A model generated the notes under the pieces. It saw nothing but the letters and a program-made list of their open reading frames with translations, was not told the DNA's origin and did not search any database. From assembly GCA_030159075.1 (NCBI GenBank), contig BROG01000367.1:310001-374000 (forward strand): 64,000 nt of DNA, written 5' to 3'. Each line of letters opens with the position of its first letter. Positions within the stretch are counted from its first letter, which is position 1. A program made the position numbers and the translations under genes. Shown one piece after another: positions 59,906 through 64,000 of this stretch. This stretch comes from Atrina japonica (lineage: Eukaryota; Mollusca; Bivalvia; Pterioida; Pinnidae).

Positions 59906-61191
59906 GAGTGAAAATGAAAATTTTGTATTTATAGAACTCATCATTCTAAGAACAACATCGAAAACCCGATAAAAATCGGTGCATGCGTTTTCGAGATATT
60001 AGCAAAAAATTGCAAAAACACGCCTTTACGGACGGCTCAAGTAGCCAGAAAGGTTTAGGTTTTCAGACATTTAGCCTGATGTGAGTACTGATGGCTTACT
60101 TATGATGCAACAAACAACATAGATCAGCAATATGATTATAAAATCTTGTTCTTATAAACACCGTTTCATCGATATTAAAATTTTATGCAACAGGGCAGTA
60201 TTAAGCCCTTATGCTTTACTTCCTATCAATAGCCTTAAATCTTTAGGTCAATACGTGTACATGTAAAACATTTTCCCAACTTCAAAGATTGCCGCGAGTT
60301 TCTCATCAGTTAAGATCACGTGGATGAGGAATGACGCAACTTCTATCTCCAACTTCACAGACAGATCTTGCAAGTACACACAGTAAAGGAAACATGACCA
60401 AAGCTCAATTGCATATTAATCGTGCGCAAGAATTGTTAACAGTCCAGTCTATCGCTTTAAATGTAAATTCTATCACAAGAGTTTAATGGTAAAAAATAAT
60501 TGAAAAGTAACATTGTAAAGCAAATTTATAATATCTTAAAATTCATAAAGGATGCTGACCTTTTATAGCATATATTTCAACAAGTCTTGTAGACTTATAT
60601 TTTTCAGCGAATTGTTACTATATTTTCGTAATTTTTAAAAGGAAAAATATACAAATAAAAGTGTGATTTGGAAATTTCAATCTTTAAGTTGAGTTTATGT
60701 TGCTGAAATGCACATATAGTGTTATTAACCCAATACTGCAAAATGTGCTTTGATTTGTTCCCAATAAACAACTTAGCATAACATGGCTGCGTTGAAGTTC
60801 CATCAGTAAAAATGCAGTATTTATATATGTAAATTGCATTTTAAAATGCAGTATTTATATATGTAAATTGTATTTTACAAAATTATCAATTTACTAAAAA
60901 AATCACATTTTCCGGTTACGTGTGATATACAAAGGTATGTTTTGCCGAATGCCTACGAGACTAACACTACACCCAGTCATCTAGGAAATTAAATTTATTA
61001 GTTGGGTTCCAAATGGAAGCTGCTTTATACTTTCACGCTCCGATTATTTGCAAACAAAGCAACACACAGAAGTGTAATTTTTTTCTTTGTATTCTATTTT
61101 GCATTCCTTCCGAGACACATGTTTATGACGCTAATGATATTTATAGTATTTTATTAGTTAAAACAAAATCAAAATAGATATCAGTAGTAAT
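59906..61191. other. Intergenic, no gene seen
   Basis: AT-rich. A small two-copy tandem of about 40 bp ('aaaatgcagtatttatatat') lies at 60800-60885. Confidence 0.5.
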
Positions 61192-61295
61192 AGGCAGCTC
61201 CATGGTGTGCCATTTGAATTTAACCGCCATTGATGACGTCATCAGAATGCTGGCTTCTGATTGGTCAATTCAAATGGCACACCGTGGAGCCGCCT
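61192..61295. repeat. Terminal hairpin of element 2
   Basis: 29-bp arms from 'aggcagctccatggtgtgcc' and its near-perfect complement ending 'gtggagccgcct', with two mismatches, around a 46-bp loop that includes 'gatgacgtcatc'. Element 1 does not keep the right arm. It could alternatively be an independent MITE inserted exactly at the element end. Confidence 0.8.
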
Positions 61296-61307
61296 GTGAC
61301 GTCATAA

Positions 61308-61372
61308 CCGGAAGTGCGTCATACCGGAAGTGAGGTCATGCCGGAAGTGCGTCATACCGGAAGTGAGGTCAT
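61308..61372 (+). promoter_or_regulatory. Array of ETS plus CRE-like sites
   Basis: CCGGAAGTG occurs at 61308, 61324, 61341 and 61357, alternating with GCGTCAT and AGGTCAT in a 33-bp double unit; another 'gcggaagtgg' follows near 61430 and 'tgacgtcat' lies at 61297-61305. CCGGAAGT is the classic ETS/GABP site. It looks like a promoter or enhancer of the element; binding is inferred. Confidence 0.65.
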
Positions 61373-61561
61373 GTTGTCATGGCAATAAGGAGAAAGAGCC
61401 AATCGTTGAGCTTGGAGGCGTGTCTATGAGCGGAAGTGGAAGGTTTGGGGGCGGCCATCTTGGCTAAGGAGCCAATGAGAACCTTCGTTACAAGAGGTTG
61501 GGGTCACGAGAAGTCTCAAGAGGTCACGTGAGTTCACGAGAAGTCAACGGGAAGAGAGAGA

Positions 61562-61680
61562 AGTTGGGTTTTTCCAGTTTTGAGCTGAGAGTGAATCTAT
61601 TTTTAGAACCGAAACTTTGGGTTTTTCCAGTTTTGAGCTGAGAGTGAATCTATTTTTAGAACCGAAACTTTGGGGTTTTC
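61562..61680. repeat. 58-bp direct duplication in the element-2 terminus
   Basis: 'gggtttttccagttttgagc' through 'tttttagaaccgaaacttt' occurs twice in succession. Element 1 has one full and one partial diverged copy at 43497-43563. Confidence 0.9.
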
Positions 61681-61904
61681 CAGGTTTGTGAAACTTGTAG
61701 TTGGTGGCGCCACCGTCGTTAAGAGTGTGCGAGTGCGCATGTGCGAGAAGCGGTAGGCCGAGCCCGTCACTGTTAGTCGTCGAGAGTTCTGTTTCAAGTG
61801 CGCAAGCGCGAGAAGCTGTAGGCCGAGCTCGACTCAAGCTTGTACTAAGACTTGTAGAGTAAATGTATAGTGATGGGCCTAAAGATATAGTAATTAAAAA
61901 ATTC

Positions 61905-62170
61905 AAACACTCACCCTATGCTGGTAGTGGTTTTTTCTGACGATGTTGACTCTTCGAGCTGTGGATTGCAAATGAGCTCTCAGAGGTCTAACTGAACCTA
62001 TACTCTAGTCATGTGACTTTTTGTTTGTTTCTATTTTTAGTGCATGGAAAATAATCTTGTCTGATCCAATAAAAATGAAACACTCACCCTATGCTAAAAG
62101 TAGTGGTTTTTTCTTATGATGTTAACACCTCGAGCTTCGGATCTCAAATGAGTTTTCACAGGCTGAACTG
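61905..62170 (-). repeat. Two tandem modules ending in a splice-donor-like site
   Basis: On the minus strand both modules run from 'aactcatttg'-like sequence through 'gctcgaagagtcaacat' and 'cagaaaaaacc' to 'catagg|gtgagtgttt'. A third copy in element 1 ends 'ctctcg|gtgagtgttt' near 44442. The conserved GTGAGT suggests exon ends of a minus-strand transcript, but no intron partner is identified. Confidence 0.5.
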
Positions 62171-62349
62171 AACCTCTCTCTAGTCACATGACTTACTATA
62201 TTTAGACTTTTATCTAATGCATCATAACAAAAACACAAAAAACACAAATAAAAATTTAATGTTGAATATACGCGACTAAATAGTGTGTAGTCACTATTTT
62301 TTAAACTCACCGCTACAGAATAATACAAACCCTGCATACCTTTAGTGAA

Positions 62350-62389
62350 GGTTTCTTTTCGAATAAGTTGAGTGGCCCTTAAAAGGGCC
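62350..62389 (-). terminator. Histone-type 3' end in element 2
   Basis: Minus strand GGCCCT-TTTA-AGGGCC at 62389-62374 (perfect 6-bp stem), flank ACTCA, a 12-nt interval, then CGAAAAGAAACC at 62361-62350. The TAA stop of the gene 62379-62732 lies within the stem-loop. Confidence 0.88.
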
Positions 62390-62732
62390 GTTGATTGCTC
62401 CGAAAAGCTGAATAAGAGAGAGACTCTAATATCTGTCGAGTAGACGTCGCCAACGACGAACTTCTCTTTCTTTTTTCTATCATCAGTCGATTTATCTCGG
62501 CCTTATGTTGTCGAAGATTGGCTAATGCTTCCTGAGCTAGTACGTATTGTACAGGTACTGGAAGTGAAGGGTCAGGTCTAGGTGGTTCCTGGTGTTGTGT
62601 AGTCGGTGTCACAGGGGTCCTACCAGAATTGATTGGACTACGTGGCCTTACTACAATACGTGTCCTCTGTGTCAGAATGATTCTCATGTTTCTCTCTTCA
62701 GGTTGCATCTCCATGTCGGATGAGTTATCCAT
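62379..62732 (-). CDS. Small basic protein of element 2, unknown function
   Basis: 117 codons. Acidic, methionine-rich start (MDNSSDMEMQPEE), proline-rich middle (RSPINSGRTPVTPTTQ), then a helix-like basic part (LRQHKAEINRLMIEKRKR) and the end NQRPF, whose stop codon falls inside the histone-type stem-loop. TATATAAG lies 37-44 bp upstream of the ATG. No family recognised. Placed as the first gene inside the terminus, like 44501-44887 in element 1. Confidence 0.72.
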   Translation of the reverse strand: MDNSSDMEMQPEERNMRIILTQRTRIVVRPRSPINSGRTPVTPTTQHQEPPRPDPSLPVPVQYVLAQEALANLRQHKAEINRLMIEKRKRSSSLATSTRQILESLSYSAFRSNQRPF

Positions 62733-62768
62733 GATGATGAACTAATACCGAGACTCGGGCAGTACTAG

Positions 62769-62776
62769 CTTATATA
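62769..62776 (-). promoter_or_regulatory. TATA box of the element-2 small gene
   Basis: TATATAAG on the minus strand, placed so that transcription would begin about 10-15 nt before the ATG at 62732. Confidence 0.7.
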
Positions 62777-62814
62777 GAGTGAATGGCGTCACATATTGAT
62801 TTTTTCTCCCGTCT

Positions 62815-63055
62815 GAACATCTGCGTCTAGACATCTGAACACCTGTTGTTGACACTTGCCATCTGAACACCTGTTTTTGACACTTTTGACACTTGGCATT
62901 TGAACACCTGTTTTTGACACTTGGCATCTGAACACCTGTTTTTGACACTTGGCATCTGAACACCTGTTTTTGACATTTTTGACACTTGCCACCTGTTGTT
63001 GTAGTCTGTCTAGACATCTACGTCTAGACATCTACGTCTAGACATTTGGTCACCT
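62815..63055. repeat. 28-bp minisatellite plus 'acgtctagacatct' repeats
   Basis: Unit 'gacacttggcatctgaacac' + 'ctgttttt', about five copies with some shortened, framed by 'cgtctagacatct' repeats. It lies between the divergent small gene and the polymerase-like gene. Minus-strand frames here (62742-63031) are repeat products. Confidence 0.88.
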
Positions 63056-63292
63056 GTTTTTAAGACAGATACTGTCACTAGTTTTTAGTATTTCTAATTC
63101 TATATGAAAATAAAACGAAATACAATACATTCTAGTTTTATGGACCTATAAAACATAGAATATAAAAGACTATATAAATGTGATGATACCTCGTTTGAGT
63201 ATCTATACAGTTCTTTTCTTTTTTATTATAAATACATGTCTACAGTTTTCCGTACTTCATTTTAGATTTGACAACGGAAGCATACACACGGA

Positions 63293-64000
63293 ATGGCTCA
63301 TTTACCGAACTTTGATTTATTGTTAAATGAAAGACAAGAACAGGCGAGAAGTCAAAGGCAGGTTCACCAGAGAGATCAACGGGGTGATGGATTTAATGCA
63401 AACAGACAACTCACCGATTATAGTGATTACTATGAAGTAGACACCCTGAGTAAGCGTAAATCACGTAAGTTTAAAACGGCCTCGAATGTGTACCAAGTCA
63501 AATTTAAACATTTTTCTAAAGATGCCATACACTTGGTATCAGAGGTAATAGATCATATGTTGACTTCTATTAAGAACAAACTACAGTGTGAAGATCGGGA
63601 TAAGATGAGAGTCAATATACATCATCCATCTTTAAAAAGTGAAGTGTGGGTAGAATTTACGGATGCTAAAGACCTGAATGCTGATCTACTCATGGAGAAA
63701 ATTGAGAAAGTGCAACAGAGTAATGAAAATTTTAGAATCGAAGATGGGTCTACCACCCTGTCAGTAATCCATGTCATACAACCTGTAGGTAGCGGGGGTG
63801 GAAAACGAAAATATCATCTCATTGTTGATAAAAAAGTCATGCTGAACAAGAAGAGAAGTTTGATACAGATCAAGAATACAGACAAGACCTGTTTAGCTCG
63901 TGCTATTGTAGTTGCTCGTTTTCATTGTCAGAAACCTGGACTTGGAAATGGAGACAAGTACAAAAACTGGAAACGCTATTGGCAAAATTTGAAATATGGT
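63293..64000 (+). CDS. Probable protein-primed DNA polymerase B of a Polinton-like element, N-terminal part (cut by window end)
   Basis: 236 codons without a stop, open at the window end. The N-terminal region is hydrophilic (ERQEQARSQRQ). Near residues 203-211 the CLARAIVVA motif after a K-N-x-D segment resembles the conserved block that precedes the exonuclease and polymerase domains in Polinton/adintovirus PolB proteins. The catalytic D-T-D and YGDTDS motifs would lie beyond the window, so identification depends on this block and on context. A 'ttataaat' TATA-like sequence is at 63226-63233, about 60 bp upstream of the ATG. Transcribed away from the small gene 62379-62732. Confidence 0.6.
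   Translation, partial: MAHLPNFDLLLNERQEQARSQRQVHQRDQRGDGFNANRQLTDYSDYYEVDTLSKRKSRKFKTASNVYQVKFKHFSKDAIHLVSEVIDHMLTSIKNKLQCEDRDKMRVNIHHPSLKSEVWVEFTDAKDLNADLLMEKIEKVQQSNENFRIEDGSTTLSVIHVIQPVGSGGGKRKYHLIVDKKVMLNKKRSLIQIKNTDKTCLARAIVVARFHCQKPGLGNGDKYKNWKRYWQNLKYG

Larger units (their letters stand above)
61192..64000 (+). mobile_element. Polinton/Maverick-like (adintovirus-like) element 2, left part
   Basis: Begins AGGCAGC after 'agtaat', in agreement with Polintons starting AG next to a 6-bp duplication. The order is: terminal hairpin, ETS-site array, shared terminal blocks, duplicated donor modules, minus-strand small gene with histone-type 3' end, minisatellite, plus-strand polymerase-like gene. 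It is cut by the window end, so the right terminus, integrase and capsid genes cannot be checked. Better preserved than element 1. Confidence 0.65.

Noticed and set aside
62742..63031. Two minus-strand cysteine-rich frames of 80-91 codons
   Set aside because: They are translations of the 28-bp minisatellite; the cysteine pattern is only its periodicity.

Overview
The window looks like nuclear DNA from a lophotrochozoan animal, most likely a bivalve mollusc. It is AT-rich and intron-rich, and it is dense in microsatellites, tRNA-derived SINEs, foldback MITEs and retroelement fragments. Its best gene is a galectin with four carbohydrate-recognition domains, an architecture known from oysters and scallops. 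The species cannot be named from the sequence alone.

Layout. 1-5.5 kb: no gene, only repeats. 5.6-18.6 kb (minus): a 12-exon gene for a four-CRD galectin of about 554 residues; one intron holds an 81-bp satellite of about 15 copies. 19-29.7 kb: intergenic, with tandem duplications, SINEs, a C25 tract and a foldback element built of tandem units. 29.7-39.0 kb (minus): a five-exon IkappaB/cactus-type gene of about 359 residues, with two tandem DSG phosphodegrons, six ankyrin repeats and an acidic tail. Three kappaB-like sites sit about 215-260 bp upstream of its start codon, which suggests NF-kappaB feedback. 39.3-43.4 kb: MITEs, SINEs and tandem repeats. 43.4-47.6 kb: a decayed virus-like element (Polinton/Maverick-like by comparison with the last segment) holding small alternating genes. 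48.0-49.7 kb: a large inverted repeat with arms near 600 bp. 52.5-54.2 kb: a short LTR element with two LTRs of about 642 bp and a CACC target duplication. 55-58.8 kb: a 33-bp minisatellite and two broken Penelope-like reverse transcriptase copies. 59.4-59.9 kb: a non-LTR retrotransposon relic. 61.19 kb to the end: a second virus-like element whose terminal region resembles that of the first, and which carries the 5' part of a probable protein-primed DNA polymerase B gene running off the window.

Most unusual observation. The small genes of the two virus-like elements are followed by histone-mRNA-type 3' ends: a 16-nt stem-loop (consensus GGYYCT-TTTM-AGGRCC), an ACCCA-like flank, a 12-13 nt spacer and a purine-rich GAAAAGAAACC box like the U7 snRNA target. 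Five such modules occur, on both strands, each near the end of an ORF, and no histone gene is present. This suggests a mobile virus-like element that uses replication-dependent histone-type mRNA 3' processing. I know of no description of this, but I could not search.
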